Source of the DNA: Microvirga mediterraneensis
GTDB lineage: Bacteria > Pseudomonadota > Alphaproteobacteria > Rhizobiales > Beijerinckiaceae
NCBI RefSeq assembly: GCF_013520865.1
Contig: NZ_JACDXJ010000001.1
Location: forward strand, 4,015,501 to 4,079,500
Direction of reading: 5' to 3'
Length of the DNA: 64,000 nt
Below the pieces are notes generated by a model that was not told the DNA's origin, did no database searches, and saw nothing but the letters and a program-made list of their open reading frames with translations. Numbering within the stretch: the first letter of the stretch is position 1; each line of letters starts with the position of its first letter. Positions 51,860-61,989 of this stretch are shown here, in pieces. The position numbers and the translations under genes are program-made.

Positions 51860-52579
51860 ATGACCGACGGACTGATCCTGCATCCCGACAACAAGGCCCG
51901 CTGCTGGTGGCCCGGCACCGATCCCTTCTATGTGGCGTATCACGACACGGAATGGGGCGTGCCGGAATTCGACGACCGCGCCCTGTTCGAAAAACTCATT
52001 CTCGACGGCTTCCAGGCGGGCCTGTCCTGGATCACGATCCTGCGCAAGCGCGAGAACTTCCGCAGCGCCTTCGCGGGATTCGAACCGGCGGTGATCGCCC
52101 GTTTCGATCAGGCGCAGGTCGAGGCGCTGATGCTCGATACCGGCATCGTGCGCAACCGCGCCAAGATCGAGGCGACGATCGCCGGCGCCCGCGCCTGGCT
52201 CGTCATTCAGGAGCGCGGCGGCTTCTCGCGCTTCCTGTGGGATTTCATCGACGGTCGGCCGGTGCAGACCAATGCAAAGACCCGCAAGGACGTGCCGACC
52301 GAAACGGAGATCTCGCGCAGGATCTCGAAGGCGCTCAAGAAGGAAGGGTTCAACTTCGTCGGTCCCACCATCGTCTACGCATTCATGCAGGCGGTCGGCA
52401 TGGTGAACGATCATCTCACCGGCTGCTATCGCCACGCGGAATGCGCCGAACTGGCGCATCGTGCGGAAAAGTGGTCCCGGTTTTCCGCTTCGAACGATAC
52501 GCCAATTAAGGAAGAGAGCATCGGATCAACCCCAAAAGTGGCTTCCACTTTTGGGTCCGATGCTCCCGAGAAGCTCTGA
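51860..52579 (+). CDS. tag: DNA-3-methyladenine glycosylase I with repeat-derived tail
   Basis: The 239-residue frame begins with a typical Tag: CWWPGTDPFYVAYHDTEWGV, LILDGFQAGLSWITILRKRE, KKEGFNFVGPTIVYAFMQAV. The zinc ligands are present (Cys near the N-terminus, YHDTEWG His, then DHLTGCYRHAEC with His and Cys). It excises 3-methyladenine from alkylated DNA. A normal family member ends soon after HAEC. Here codons from about 199 on (HRAEKWSRFSASNDTPIKEE and following) lie in a copy of the double-hairpin repeat, giving a foreign ~41-residue tail. Its TGA overlaps the next ATG (TGATG). Confidence 0.93.
   Translation: MTDGLILHPDNKARCWWPGTDPFYVAYHDTEWGVPEFDDRALFEKLILDGFQAGLSWITILRKRENFRSAFAGFEPAVIARFDQAQVEALMLDTGIVRNRAKIEATIAGARAWLVIQERGGFSRFLWDFIDGRPVQTNAKTRKDVPTETEISRRISKALKKEGFNFVGPTIVYAFMQAVGMVNDHLTGCYRHAECAELAHRAEKWSRFSASNDTPIKEESIGSTPKVASTFGSDAPEKL
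52454..52565 (-). repeat. Full copy F of the double-hairpin element, inside tag
   Basis: The order is reversed relative to copy E: hairpin 2 (GCGCATCGTGCGGAAAAGTG ... CGAACGATACGCC) comes first, then a spacer, then hairpin 1 (GAGCATCGGATCAACCCCAA ... GGTCCGATGCTC). 112 bp. It ends 13 bp before the next start codon. Confidence 0.92.
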
Positions 52580-53172
52580 TGGCGAAGGAACCGCGCGTCT
52601 GGCAGCGGATGCTCTCAGGCCGCCGCCTCAACCTGCTCGATCCCTCGCCGCTCGACGTCGAGCTCGACGACATTGCCCACGGCCTCGCCCGCGTGGCGCG
52701 CTGGAACGGGCAGACCGTCGGCCCGCATATCTTTTCCGTCGCGCAGCACAGCCTGCTCGTGGAGGGCATTGCGAGTCACATCGCCCCGGACATGTCGCGC
52801 GAATGGCGCCTCGCGGTGCTGCTGCACGACGCGCCGGAATACGTCATCGGCGACATCATCTCGCCGTTCAAGGCCGTGATCGGCGATGCCTATAAGACCA
52901 TCGAGGCGGGGCTGCTCGGCGCCATCCATCTGCATTTCGGCCTGCCCGCCCAACCGGCCGCCGCTCTCAAGCGCTTCATCAAGCAGGCCGACCGGCAGGC
53001 GGCCTTTCTGGAGGCGACTCATCTCGCCGGCTTCGGCCGCGAGGAAGGCATCAAGTTCTTCGGGCGTCCCGAGCCCCTGCCCCGCGCCGTGCTCGCGCTC
53101 CTGGAGCCGTGGCCGGTCGCCGAGGCGGAGGAGCGTTACCGGGAGAAGGTGACGGCGGCACTGGCGCGGTGA
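52579..53172 (+). CDS. HD-domain hydrolase (YfbR/5'-nucleotidase-like)
   Basis: The 197-residue protein starts at ATG 52579, one base overlapping tag's stop (TGATG). HD-domain metal ligands are visible: H in SVAQHSLLV, HD in LLHDAPEYVIGD, and a later D (KQADRQAA). YfbR-type enzymes hydrolyse nucleoside 5'-monophosphates. The N-terminus (RMLSGRRLNLLDPSPLDVEL) is typical for this subgroup. It is translationally coupled to tag despite the repeat inserted just upstream. Confidence 0.88.
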   Translation: MAKEPRVWQRMLSGRRLNLLDPSPLDVELDDIAHGLARVARWNGQTVGPHIFSVAQHSLLVEGIASHIAPDMSREWRLAVLLHDAPEYVIGDIISPFKAVIGDAYKTIEAGLLGAIHLHFGLPAQPAAALKRFIKQADRQAAFLEATHLAGFGREEGIKFFGRPEPLPRAVLALLEPWPVAEAEERYREKVTAALAR

Positions 53173-53254
53173 GGGGTGGCCTCAAGCCAGTCTAACCCTT
53201 TTACGTCATCACCGGCTCGGTGCCGGTGATCTCGATGCGGAAAACGTCCCCCCA

Positions 53255-53351
53255 TGTCATCCCCGGCCGGAGCGCAGCGGAGGGGAAGGGAAACCACCCG
53301 CATGCTCAGCGCCTTGGATCCCCTTCCCGCACTGTGTGCGCCGGGGATGAC
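53255..53351. repeat. GTCATTCCCGGCC-type palindromic element, copy 4
   Basis: It is bounded by TGTCATCCCCGGCCGGAGCG and CCGGGGATGACAAC. A shorter unit (GTCATCACCGGCTCGGTGCC, 53205-53224) lies just before it and a half-unit (CCCGGCCATGACAG) just after. Confidence 0.85.
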
Positions 53352-53435
53352 AACGACGCACGCGGCACAAGCCCGGCCATGACAGGGAGGCCTCACCGTG
53401 CCATACCGCTCCCGCCCCCACTCCGAGACCGCCCC

Positions 53436-53954
53436 ATGCCCACCCTGCACGTCTGTCCCCTATCCCGCCTGCACGAGACCGTGGCGGCGGCACGCGCCAG
53501 CCATGTGGTGAGCCTCATGGGGGCCAGCGCGACGGTGGAGCGTCCGGCCGGCATCGCGGCCGAGCGCCATCTCTTCATCGGCGTCAGCGACATCGTGGAG
53601 CCCCTGGAGGGCTATGTCCTGCCGGGGATGGAGCATATCGAGCAGCTTCTCGCGTTCGTGCGGGACTGGGGCCGGGAGAGCCCTCTCCTGTTCCATTGCT
53701 GGGCCGGGATCAGCCGTTCCACGGCCGCCGCCTATATCGCCGCCTGCGCGCTCGCGCCGGAGCGTCGTGAGGATGAGCTCGCGTGGGCCCTTCGGGAGGC
53801 GTCCCCTAGCGCGACGCCGAACGCCCGCTTCGTCGCGCTCGCCGACGATCTCCTGGGCCGCCGGGGCCGGATGGTCGATGCGGTCCGCGCCATCGGCCGG
53901 GGCGCGGAGGCTATGGAGGGCACACCCTTCATGTTACAGCTTAACGGGGGCTAG
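53436..53954 (+). CDS. Tyrosine/dual-specificity phosphatase-like protein
   Basis: The product is 172 residues from ATG 53436, with weak Shine-Dalgarno. The signature HCWAGISRST (about 88-97) is the cysteine phosphatase P-loop C-x5-R. An upstream acidic residue (SDIVEPLEG) could be the general acid. The family includes small protein-tyrosine and sugar/lipid phosphatases; the target is unknown. It is flanked by repeats upstream and by the DUF2339 gene downstream (50 bp). Confidence 0.85.
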   Translation: MPTLHVCPLSRLHETVAAARASHVVSLMGASATVERPAGIAAERHLFIGVSDIVEPLEGYVLPGMEHIEQLLAFVRDWGRESPLLFHCWAGISRSTAAAYIAACALAPERREDELAWALREASPSATPNARFVALADDLLGRRGRMVDAVRAIGRGAEAMEGTPFMLQLNGG

Positions 53955-54004
53955 CCTGATTCCGGTCGGGAACGCGGTCCACTGGTGTATTCGGGGAGCC
54001 CTTC

Positions 54005-56701
54005 GTGGACGACATGCTGCTTGGCCTTGCCATCCTCCTGGCGGTCCTGATCGGACTTGGTTCTCCCGTTATCGCCGTCGCGGGTCTCGTCACCGCCGTC
54101 AGGGCACGGCGGAACCTTCAACACCTCCTCCTGCGCCTCGACCGTCTCGAGGGTGAGCTGCGCGCGGCCCGACGCCCTGGCGATCTCGCGGCGGAACCGG
54201 CCGCCGAGCCCACTCCACCGCCCGAACGCGTCCCGGAAGCGGCCGCCCCTCGGCCGGAGCCCGAGGCGACGCAGACGACTTCCGTCCCGCCGATCCCAGC
54301 CGGCACACCCCGGCCCGCTCTGCCCGGTGCGGGTTTCGAGGAAAAGCTCGGCTCGCGCTGGGCCGTATGGGTCGGCGGCGTGGCACTGGCCCTCGGCGGG
54401 ATCTTCCTCGTGCGCTATTCCATCGAGCAGAACCTCCTCAGCCCCGGAACGCGCATCACGCTCGGCATTCTCTTCGCGCTCGCCCTGACCGGCGCAGGAG
54501 AATGGATGCGCCGTCGCGAGCGCAGATTCGGCCTGCCCGGCATTCCCAGCGCCAATGTGCCCAGCATCCTCACGGCGGCGGGCATCTGCACGGCCTTCGC
54601 CTCGGCCTATGCGGCCTATGCGCTTTATGATCTCATCGGCCCCGCCACGACCTTCGTGCTGCTGGGGCTCATCGCCGTCCTGGCCATGGTCGCCTCGACC
54701 CTGCACGGTCCGGCCCTCGCGGCCCTCGGCCTTGTCGGCGCCTTGGGAAGCCCGCTTCTCGTTTCCTCGAACGACCCGCAGCCCTGGGCACTGGTGATCT
54801 ACCTCGCCTTCGTGGTGCTGCCGGCCTATGGCGTGGCGCGTCTCCGCCTGTGGCGCTGGCTCGCCCTCGCGGCCGCCATGGGAGCCCTGGCCTGGGCCCT
54901 GCCGATCTTCCTGGTCGACCAAGCCAATACGCTGCCCGCCATGGTGCATCTCGTGCTCCAGGCCGGGTTTGCCGCCTTTTTCCTCGCCGTCGATCCCTAC
55001 CGCCATGTCCCGGACGAGGAGGCGCGGACGGACTGGGCCGCGAGCGCCGCCCTCGCCGCCTTCGCCCTGGCCGGGATCGTCGTGACGAGTTCCGTCGCCA
55101 CGGGGGACGGACGTCCCGTCTTCGTCGCGGCCCTGGCTCTCGTGCTGCTGGCGGCCGGCTTTCGAACAGCCTCCGTCGCGTCGGCCATGGGGAGCGCGGC
55201 CCTGCTGGCGGCGGGCGCCCTGCTGGCCTGGCCCTTGGCCAGCGAGATCGGGGATGCGCCGGAAAACCTGTTCTACCCGTCGGGCGACGTCTTCGCCGTC
55301 CGGCCCCATGCCCTGAGCACCTATCTGGCCCTCGCCGCGCTCCTGCCCGCCTTCATCGCCGGAGCGGCCCTGCTGCGGCTGGCCATTTCGAGGAATCCTC
55401 GCCTGCCGGTTGCCGCTTGGTACGCCGGTGCGGCGAGCGCCGGGCCGCTGCTCGCGCTTGTCGCCGCCTATTGGCGGGTCACGAATTTCGAGCACAGCCT
55501 GTCCTTTGCCATCGTGGCGGGTGTGCTCGGCCTCGCCTTCGTGCTGGCCTCGCAATGGCTGATGCGCCGAAGCGACAACGGAGCCATCCGGCTCGGCCTC
55601 GGGGCAACCGCCTCCGCGGCCCTGGGCGCGCTCGCCCTCGGCCTCACCTTCGCCCTGGACAAGGGCATGCTGACCGTCGCCTTCGCCCTCGCGGCGCTCG
55701 GCACGGCCTGGATTTCGGAACGAATCGCCATTCCGGCCCTGCGCTATGCGGTGGGCGCCATCGGTGTGATCATCCTCGGACGGCTGATCTGGGACCCGAC
55801 CATCGTGGGTGGCGATCCGGGCCCGGTCATCGTCAACTGGCTCCTCTGGGGCTACGGCGTTCCCGCCATCGCTTTCCTGGCCGCGTCCCGCCTGCTCGAA
55901 CGTACGGGACGCGACTGGACCGTCCGTCTGACGGAGAGCCTCGGCATCGCCTTCGCGGCCTTCCTTGTCTTCTTCGAGATCCGCCATGCGCTCCATGCCG
56001 GGGATCCGCTGGCCGCAACCACCGATCTCCTGGAGATCGGGCTCGTTGCGACAGAAAGCCTCGTCTTCGCCATCGTCCTCACGCGCCTGGACATCCGGCG
56101 ATCCGACCCGGTCTATCGCTGGGGCTCGCTGATCTTCAGGACCCTGTCCCTTGCCCTCTGCGCGGGCGGACTGCTTCTCGTCGCCAATCCGCTGCTGACG
56201 GAGGACGAGATCCGGGGCGGGACACTCTTCAACGCGCTGATCCTGGCCTACCTGCTGCCTGCCCTCCTGGCCGCCGGATTGGCCCTCATCGAACGACGCG
56301 GGCGGCCGCCCTCCTACAGCCTGTTCTCGGCGGCTTTGAGCCTGCTCCTGTTCTCGGCCTATGTGGGGCTGGCGATCAGGCGGATCGCCGTGGGACCTCA
56401 AGTGGCGCTGTGGCTCGGCTTCTCCCAGGGCGAGCAATGGAGCTATTCGCTGGCCCTGCTCCTCATCGGAATCCTCCTGCTCGGCCTCGGATTCGCCTTC
56501 AACAGCCGCCCCGCCCGCCTGGTCTCGGCGGCCTATCTGGTTCTGGCGGTGCTGAAAGTCTTCGTCGTCGACCTCGCCAATCTGGAGGGCGTGATGCGCG
56601 CCCTGTCATTTATCGGGCTCGGGCTTGTTCTCATCGGCATCGGTCTCGTCTATCAGAGACTTCTCGCGCGCCGACCAAGCGATGCCGCAATTCCATCGTG
56701 A
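54005..56701 (+). CDS. DUF2339 family polytopic membrane protein
   Basis: The 898-residue protein starts at GTG 54005. One N-terminal helix is followed by a charged, Pro-rich linker (about 40-100) and then some 24-26 hydrophobic helices to the end ([20 protein letters not shown] opens the DUF2339 domain). Very Ala/Leu/Gly-rich. Large uncharacterised inner-membrane proteins of this type are widespread in Proteobacteria. No catalytic motif is visible. An 828-codon antisense open frame across it is a codon-bias artefact. Confidence 0.88.
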   Translation: MDDMLLGLAILLAVLIGLGSPVIAVAGLVTAVRARRNLQHLLLRLDRLEGELRAARRPGDLAAEPAAEPTPPPERVPEAAAPRPEPEATQTTSVPPIPAGTPRPALPGAGFEEKLGSRWAVWVGGVALALGGIFLVRYSIEQNLLSPGTRITLGILFALALTGAGEWMRRRERRFGLPGIPSANVPSILTAAGICTAFASAYAAYALYDLIGPATTFVLLGLIAVLAMVASTLHGPALAALGLVGALGSPLLVSSNDPQPWALVIYLAFVVLPAYGVARLRLWRWLALAAAMGALAWALPIFLVDQANTLPAMVHLVLQAGFAAFFLAVDPYRHVPDEEARTDWAASAALAAFALAGIVVTSSVATGDGRPVFVAALALVLLAAGFRTASVASAMGSAALLAAGALLAWPLASEIGDAPENLFYPSGDVFAVRPHALSTYLALAALLPAFIAGAALLRLAISRNPRLPVAAWYAGAASAGPLLALVAAYWRVTNFEHSLSFAIVAGVLGLAFVLASQWLMRRSDNGAIRLGLGATASAALGALALGLTFALDKGMLTVAFALAALGTAWISERIAIPALRYAVGAIGVIILGRLIWDPTIVGGDPGPVIVNWLLWGYGVPAIAFLAASRLLERTGRDWTVRLTESLGIAFAAFLVFFEIRHALHAGDPLAATTDLLEIGLVATESLVFAIVLTRLDIRRSDPVYRWGSLIFRTLSLALCAGGLLLVANPLLTEDEIRGGTLFNALILAYLLPALLAAGLALIERRGRPPSYSLFSAALSLLLFSAYVGLAIRRIAVGPQVALWLGFSQGEQWSYSLALLLIGILLLGLGFAFNSRPARLVSAAYLVLAVLKVFVVDLANLEGVMRALSFIGLGLVLIGIGLVYQRLLARRPSDAAIPS

Positions 56702-56735
56702 GATAGGCAGGAACAAAGATTTGACGGATATCCGC

Positions 56736-56984
56736 ATGACCGACACCGCCTCCATCAAGACCCTCCCCTTCGAGAAGGCCCTGGCCGAGCTGGAGGAGAT
56801 CGTCCGTCGTCTCGAGCGCGGCGATGTGCCCCTGGAGGATTCGATCGCGATCTACGAGCGCGGCGAGGCCCTGAAGAAGCATTGCGAGCAGCTCCTCAAG
56901 AAAGCCGAGGCCCGCATCGAGAAGATCACCATCGGGCCCGACGGCGCTGCCTCCGGCACGGCTCCGCTGGACGTGGCGGAATGA
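56736..56984 (+). CDS. xseB: Exodeoxyribonuclease VII small subunit
   Basis: The 82-residue all-helical protein contains the family motif [20 protein letters not shown] and [20 protein letters not shown]. It forms ExoVII with XseA, which is not in the window. It precedes dxs by about 85-100 bp, the xseB-dxs order common in Proteobacteria. The start ATG 56736 is chosen over a longer frame without support. Confidence 0.95.
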   Translation: MTDTASIKTLPFEKALAELEEIVRRLERGDVPLEDSIAIYERGEALKKHCEQLLKKAEARIEKITIGPDGAASGTAPLDVAE

Positions 56985-57068
56985 GCGTTTCGGCAAGAAA
57001 GCCTCGTGTCGCGTTTGACCAAGGCCCCGCCTGACCTTATCTCCTGGAGATGGCCTCCGGCTTAAAGC

Positions 57069-58991
57069 TTGGCGAGTAAAACGTTGTCCACACCCCTCCT
57101 CGACTCCATCAAGACCCCGGACGATCTGCGTCAATTGCCCGAAAACCAGCTCCGGCAGGTCGCGGACGAGCTGCGGACGGAGACGATCAGCGCCGTGTCC
57201 GTCACCGGTGGGCACCTGGGCGCGGGCCTGGGCGTCGTCGAGCTGACGGTGGCGCTGCATTACGTGTTCGATACGCCCCGCGACCGGCTGATCTGGGACG
57301 TGGGCCACCAGGCCTACCCGCACAAGATCCTCACCGGGCGCCGGGACCGGATCCGGACCCTGCGCCAGGCCGATGGGCTGTCGGGCTTCACCAAGCGGTC
57401 CGAGAGCGAATACGATCCCTTCGGGGCGGCCCATTCCTCCACGTCGATTTCCGCCGGCCTCGGCATGGCCGTGGCGCGGGACCTGGAGGGCAAGAAGAAC
57501 AACGTCATCGCCGTGATCGGCGACGGGGCCATGTCGGCCGGCATGGCCTATGAGGCCATGAACAACGCGGGCGCCATGCATTCGCGCCTCATCGTCATCC
57601 TCAACGACAACGACATGTCCATCGCGCCCCCCACTGGCGCCATGTCGTCCTATCTCGCCCGTCTCGTGTCCGGCGGCACCTATCGGGGCATCCGCGAGAC
57701 GGCCAAGCAGCTGGCCAAGAAGCTGCCGAAATTCATCTACGACAAGGCCGCCAAGGCCGAGGAATTCGCCCGCGGCTTCTGGACCGGCGGCACCCTGTTC
57801 GAGGAGCTCGGCTTCTACTATGTGGGCCCCATCGACGGCCACAACCTCGACCACCTGCTGCCGATCCTCAAGAACGTCCGCGACACCGGGACGGGGCCGA
57901 TCCTCGTCCATGTGGTGACCAAGAAGGGCAAGGGCTACGCCCCCGCCGAGGCCGCCGCCGACAAGTATCACGGGGTCGTCACCTTCGACGTGGTGACGGG
58001 CGCGCAGACCAAGGCCAAGGCCAACGCGCCCTCCTACACCAAGGTGTTCGGCGAGAGCCTGATCAAGGAAGCGCAGGCCGACGACAAGATCGTGGCCGTC
58101 ACGGCCGCCATGCCCTCGGGAACGGGGATCGACCTCTTCGGCAAGGAATTCCCCGCCCGCACCTTCGACGTGGGAATCGCCGAGCAGCACGCGGTGACCT
58201 TCGCGGCCGGCATGGCCACGGAGGGCTACAAGCCGTTCTGCGCCATCTATTCCACCTTCATGCAGCGCGCCTACGACCAGGTGGTGCACGACGTGGCGAT
58301 CCAGAACCTGCCCGTGCGCTTCGCCCTCGACCGGGCGGGCCTCGTGGGCGCCGACGGGGCGACCCATGCGGGTTCCTTCGACGTCGCCTATCTCGGCTGC
58401 CTGCCCAACATGGTGGTGATGGCGGCCGCCGACGAGGCCGAGCTGGTCCACATGGTGGCGACCGCCGCGGCCCATGATTCCGGCCCCATCGCCTTCCGCT
58501 ACCCGCGCGGCGAGGGCGTGGGCGTCGACATGCCCGAGAAAGGCATTCCGCTCACCATCGGCAAGGGCCGGATCGTCAAGGAAGGCAGCCGCATCGCTCT
58601 CCTGTCCCTCGGCACCCGCCTGTCGGAGGCCCTGAAGGCCGCCGAGGAGCTGGAGGCGCGCGGCCTGTCCACCACCGTGGCGGATGCCCGCTTCGCCAAG
58701 CCCCTGGACGAGGAGCTGATCCTAGCGCTCGCCCGCGACCACGAGGTCCTCGTGACCGTCGAGGAGGGCTCTATCGGCGGCTTCGGTTCCTATGTGCTGC
58801 AGCTTCTCGCCGACAAGGGCGCCCTCGACCGGGGCACCCTGAAGGTCCGCTCCATGGTCCTGCCGGACATCTACCAGGACCAGGACAAGCCCGAGCGCAT
58901 GTACGCCAAGGCCGGCCTCGACGCCGCCGGCATCGTCACCCGCGTGTTCGAGGCCCTGGGCCAGGAAGAGGCGCGGAAGGTTCGGGCGTAA
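57069..58991 (+). CDS. dxs: 1-deoxy-D-xylulose-5-phosphate synthase
   Basis: The 640-residue thiamine-diphosphate enzyme makes DXP from pyruvate and glyceraldehyde-3-phosphate, the first step of MEP isoprenoid synthesis. [18 protein letters not shown], the ThDP motif [18 protein letters not shown] through [11 protein letters not shown], and [19 protein letters not shown], with [15 protein letters not shown] in the C-terminal half, identify it. TTG 57069 is the longest start; TTG 57084 is equally plausible. It lies after xseB; a repeat and the SOD gene follow. Confidence 0.97.
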   Translation: MASKTLSTPLLDSIKTPDDLRQLPENQLRQVADELRTETISAVSVTGGHLGAGLGVVELTVALHYVFDTPRDRLIWDVGHQAYPHKILTGRRDRIRTLRQADGLSGFTKRSESEYDPFGAAHSSTSISAGLGMAVARDLEGKKNNVIAVIGDGAMSAGMAYEAMNNAGAMHSRLIVILNDNDMSIAPPTGAMSSYLARLVSGGTYRGIRETAKQLAKKLPKFIYDKAAKAEEFARGFWTGGTLFEELGFYYVGPIDGHNLDHLLPILKNVRDTGTGPILVHVVTKKGKGYAPAEAAADKYHGVVTFDVVTGAQTKAKANAPSYTKVFGESLIKEAQADDKIVAVTAAMPSGTGIDLFGKEFPARTFDVGIAEQHAVTFAAGMATEGYKPFCAIYSTFMQRAYDQVVHDVAIQNLPVRFALDRAGLVGADGATHAGSFDVAYLGCLPNMVVMAAADEAELVHMVATAAAHDSGPIAFRYPRGEGVGVDMPEKGIPLTIGKGRIVKEGSRIALLSLGTRLSEALKAAEELEARGLSTTVADARFAKPLDEELILALARDHEVLVTVEEGSIGGFGSYVLQLLADKGALDRGTLKVRSMVLPDIYQDQDKPERMYAKAGLDAAGIVTRVFEALGQEEARKVRA

Positions 58992-59064
58992 CGGACGAGT
59001 TCTCACCCTCTCACGTCATCGCCGGCCTTGTGCCGGTGATCTCGCTTCCGTGAGGCGCCCTCCG

Positions 59065-59162
59065 TGTCATTCCCGGCCGGAGCAAAGCGGAGGGGAAGGG
59101 AATCCATCGCTCCACGCATGATCGTGGATCCCCTTCCCGGCCGACGGCCGCCGGGGATGACA
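59065..59162. repeat. GTCATTCCCGGCC-type palindromic element, copy 5
   Basis: It is bounded by GTGTCATTCCCGGCCGGAGC and CCGGGGATGACAGC, with internal GGGGAAGGGAATCCATCGCT and GGATCCCCTTCCCGG. It lies between the convergent dxs and SOD genes. Confidence 0.85.
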
Positions 59163-59170
59163 GCAGGTGC

Positions 59171-59884
59171 TTAAACCGTCAGCGTCCCCGCCCTGGCGGC
59201 CGCATAGCGCTCGCCGATCCGGTTCCAGTCGAGCACGTTCCACCATGCCTTGAGATAGTCGGGCCGGCGGTTCTGGTATTTCAGGTAATAGGCGTGCTCC
59301 CACACGTCATTGCCCATCAGGACCCGCTGCCCATCCATCAGGGGCGTGTCCTGGTTGGGCCGCGTCGTCAGGGCGAGCTTGCCGTCGCGGGACACGGTGA
59401 CGAAGACCCAACCGGAGCCGAACTGCTTCTCGCCGGCGGTGTTGAAATCCGTCTGGAACTTCTGGAAGCCGCCGAGATCCCGGTCGATGGCGGCTTTCAG
59501 GTCGCCCGAAGGCTCGCCGCCCTGGCCGCCCATGATCTGCCAGAACATGGTGTGGTTGGCATGTCCGCCGCCGTTGTTGCGCACGGCCGTGCGGATCGAC
59601 TCGGGCACCTTGGTCAAATTCGCCAGCATGTCCTGCAGGGGCATCCTGGCCGCCTCGGCGTTCTGGGCGAGGGCCGCGTTGAGGTTGTTGACATAGGCCG
59701 CATGATGCTTGTCATGGTGGATCTCCATGGTCTGCGCATCGATATGCGGCTCGTTCTTGGAGGGCGCATAGGGCAGCGGATCGAGCTTGAACGGTCCCGT
59801 CGGGGCTTGCGCCCAGGCGCGGGGAATGGCAGCGCTGGCGGCCAGCAGGGTTGCACCGGTCAGAAGATGGCGACGGCTCAGCAT
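59171..59884 (-). CDS. Exported Fe/Mn superoxide dismutase
   Basis: The product is 237 residues. The N-terminus is a twin-arginine signal (MLSRRHLLTGATLLAASAAI, cleavage near AWAQA), so it is predicted to be folded in the cytoplasm and exported by Tat to the periplasm. The metal ligands are kept: H in MEIHHDKHH, H in HANHTMFW, and D and H in DVWEHAYYLKY. SodB/SodA relatives are usually cytosolic, so an exported Fe/Mn SOD is notable. Iron or manganese preference cannot be read. It stands alone after a repeat. Confidence 0.92.
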   Translation of the reverse strand: MLSRRHLLTGATLLAASAAIPRAWAQAPTGPFKLDPLPYAPSKNEPHIDAQTMEIHHDKHHAAYVNNLNAALAQNAEAARMPLQDMLANLTKVPESIRTAVRNNGGGHANHTMFWQIMGGQGGEPSGDLKAAIDRDLGGFQKFQTDFNTAGEKQFGSGWVFVTVSRDGKLALTTRPNQDTPLMDGQRVLMGNDVWEHAYYLKYQNRRPDYLKAWWNVLDWNRIGERYAAARAGTLTV

Positions 59885-59988
59885 GGGACCTCCGTTGGCC
59901 TGTTGGGATTGTGCACGGAAGATGTTGTAGGGCGGAACTTGGTTCCGGCACCTGAAGGGATCGTGATCCAGATGAGTTCGAGGCTTCC

Positions 59989-60717
59989 ATGACCCGCAAG
60001 CGCGCCGACGTGGTTCTCGTCGAGCGCGGCTTCTTCGCGAGCCGCGCCCGGGCGCAGGAGGCCATCGCAGCCGGTCTCGTGACCGTGAACGGGCTGGTCA
60101 TCCGCAAGGCGTCCGACGGGGTGCCCGAGGAGGCCGTCATCACGGCCGAGCAGCCGCACCCCTACGTGTCCCGCGGCGGCGTGAAGCTGGCGGCGGCGCT
60201 CGATGCCTTCCACATCGACCCGAGGGAAAAGATCTGCCTCGACATCGGGGCCTCCACGGGCGGCTTCACGGAAGTGCTGCTGAAGCGCGGCGCCGCCCAT
60301 GTCTACGCGGTGGATGTGGGGCACGCCCAGCTCCATCCCACCATCGTGGGCAATGCGCGTGTGACCAATCTCGAAGGCACGGATGCCCGTTCGTTGAACG
60401 CGGACCTCGTCCCTCAGCCGGCCGATCTTCTCGTGTCCGACGTGAGCTTCATCTCGTTGAAGCTCGTCCTGCCTCCGGCGATCGCCTTCCTGAAGCCCCG
60501 GGCGGAACTCGCCGTTCTCGTGAAGCCGCAATTCGAGGCCGGGCGCGATCACGTGAAGAAGGGCATCGTGCGCGACGAGGCGGTGCATCGCACCGTCTGC
60601 GAGGACCTGTCATCCTTCGTGACATCCCTCGGCTTTGACGTTATCGGGCTCATCCCGTCCCCCATCGAGGGTGGCGACGGCAACCGTGAATTTTTGTTGG
60701 GAGCCCGCCGTGGCTGA
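59989..60717 (+). CDS. tlyA: TlyA family rRNA methyltransferase
   Basis: The 242-residue protein has an N-terminal S4 RNA-binding domain (about 5-65; RADVVLVERGFFASRARAQE) and an FtsJ-type methyltransferase domain (SAM motif DIGASTGGFTEVLLKRGA, about 84-101; VSDVSFISLKLVLPP). TlyA 2'-O-methylates rRNA in mycobacteria; elsewhere it is often mis-called hemolysin A. It overlaps the next gene by 8 bp (GTGGCTGA). The downstream partner is also an RNA methyltransferase, so the pair is a small RNA-modification operon. Confidence 0.93.
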   Translation: MTRKRADVVLVERGFFASRARAQEAIAAGLVTVNGLVIRKASDGVPEEAVITAEQPHPYVSRGGVKLAAALDAFHIDPREKICLDIGASTGGFTEVLLKRGAAHVYAVDVGHAQLHPTIVGNARVTNLEGTDARSLNADLVPQPADLLVSDVSFISLKLVLPPAIAFLKPRAELAVLVKPQFEAGRDHVKKGIVRDEAVHRTVCEDLSSFVTSLGFDVIGLIPSPIEGGDGNREFLLGARRG

Positions 60718-61969
60718 ACAGGTCATCATCAGGCGCCTCGGCGCGAAAGCCGACGGCATTGCCGAGACGTCGTCCGGTCCCGTCTTCGTGCCGAAGGTGC
60801 TGCCGGGCGAGACCGTCACCATCGAGCGCGATGGGTCGCATGCGCGCCTCGTCAGCGTCGACGTGGCGTCGCCCGAGCGCGAGACACCCTTCTGCCCCTA
60901 TTTCGATGCATGCGGCGGCTGTGCCACGCAGCACATGAAGCACGGCTTCTATCAAGCCTGGAAGCAGGAGACGCTCGTCCATACCCTGCGCCAAGCGCGC
61001 ATCGAAACCGCCGTCGCGCCGCTCATCGACGCCCATGGCGAGGGGCGGCGCCGCGTGACGCTGCATGTGCGCTTTCCCGACCGCGCCATGCATGTGGGCT
61101 TCATGGCCCCGCGCAGCCACCAGATCGTGGAGATCGACTTCTGCCCCGTCACGGAGCCCGCGCTGCGAGAGAAGGCACCCGCCATCGCGCGCGCCATCGG
61201 CGAGCACCTGAAAGGCCCGCGCAAGCCCCTCGACATCCAGATCACCGCGACGCAGACCGGCTTCGACGTGGACGTGCGCGGCTACGGCCCGCTGAAGGAT
61301 CAGGACCGGATCCGCCTCATCGACCTTGCGGCAAGCCTCGACCTCTCGCGCCTGTCGATCCACGGTGACGTGATCGTGGAGCGGCGCCCGCCCGCGATCG
61401 CGATGGGCCGCGCTGCTGTCGTGCCGCCCGCGGGCTCGTTCCTGCAGGCGACGAAACTCGGCGAGGAGACGCTGGCCGGCCTCGTCGCCGAGGCTTGCTC
61501 CCGCGCCAAGCGCGTGGCCGATCTCTTCGCCGGAGCAGGCCCGTTCGCGTTGCGGCTCGCCGAGAACGCCGACGTTCACGCGGTGGAGTTCGACAAGGGC
61601 GCGATGGTGGCCCTCGACAAGGCCGCCCGTGCGACGCCCGGCCTGCGCCGCGTCACGACGGAAGCGCGCGACCTCTTCCGCCGTCCGCTGCTGACTCCGG
61701 AGCTCAACGCCTTCGACGCCGTGGTGCTCGACCCGCCGCGCGCGGGCGCGGAGGCACAGGCGAAGCAGCTCGCGGCATCGAAAGTCCCGCTCGTGATCAG
61801 CGTCTCCTGTGACGCGGCCACCTTCGCCCGCGACGCCGCGATCCTCATGAGCAGCGGCTACCGCCTGGAACGCGTCGTTCCGGTCGACCAGTTCAAGCAC
61901 TCGCCGCATCTCGAGGTCGTGGGAGTTCTGCGGCGGGACGCGGCAAGGAAACCGCCTCGACGCGGGTGA
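60710..61969 (+). CDS. TrmA/RlmCD-type RNA uracil-C5 methyltransferase
   Basis: The product is 419 residues from GTG 60710 (GGGAG about 6 nt upstream), overlapping tlyA by 8 bp. A TRAM-like N-terminus is followed by a Cys cluster for a [4Fe-4S] centre (CPYFDACGGCATQH), the SAM motif DLFAGAGPFALRLAENADV, and the catalytic Cys in SVSCDAATFARD. It should form 5-methyluridine in rRNA or tRNA. Whether the target is rRNA or tRNA is not clear, so no symbol is given. Confidence 0.92.
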   Translation: MAEQVIIRRLGAKADGIAETSSGPVFVPKVLPGETVTIERDGSHARLVSVDVASPERETPFCPYFDACGGCATQHMKHGFYQAWKQETLVHTLRQARIETAVAPLIDAHGEGRRRVTLHVRFPDRAMHVGFMAPRSHQIVEIDFCPVTEPALREKAPAIARAIGEHLKGPRKPLDIQITATQTGFDVDVRGYGPLKDQDRIRLIDLAASLDLSRLSIHGDVIVERRPPAIAMGRAAVVPPAGSFLQATKLGEETLAGLVAEACSRAKRVADLFAGAGPFALRLAENADVHAVEFDKGAMVALDKAARATPGLRRVTTEARDLFRRPLLTPELNAFDAVVLDPPRAGAEAQAKQLAASKVPLVISVSCDAATFARDAAILMSSGYRLERVVPVDQFKHSPHLEVVGVLRRDAARKPPRRG

Positions 61970-61989
61970 GGCGTGGACCGGCTTCGGCT

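Noticed and set aside
53951..56437. 828-codon open frame antisense to DUF2339
   Set aside because: It mirrors a conserved gene with strong GC3 bias, has a Gly/Arg/Glu-rich nonsense composition, and matches no family.
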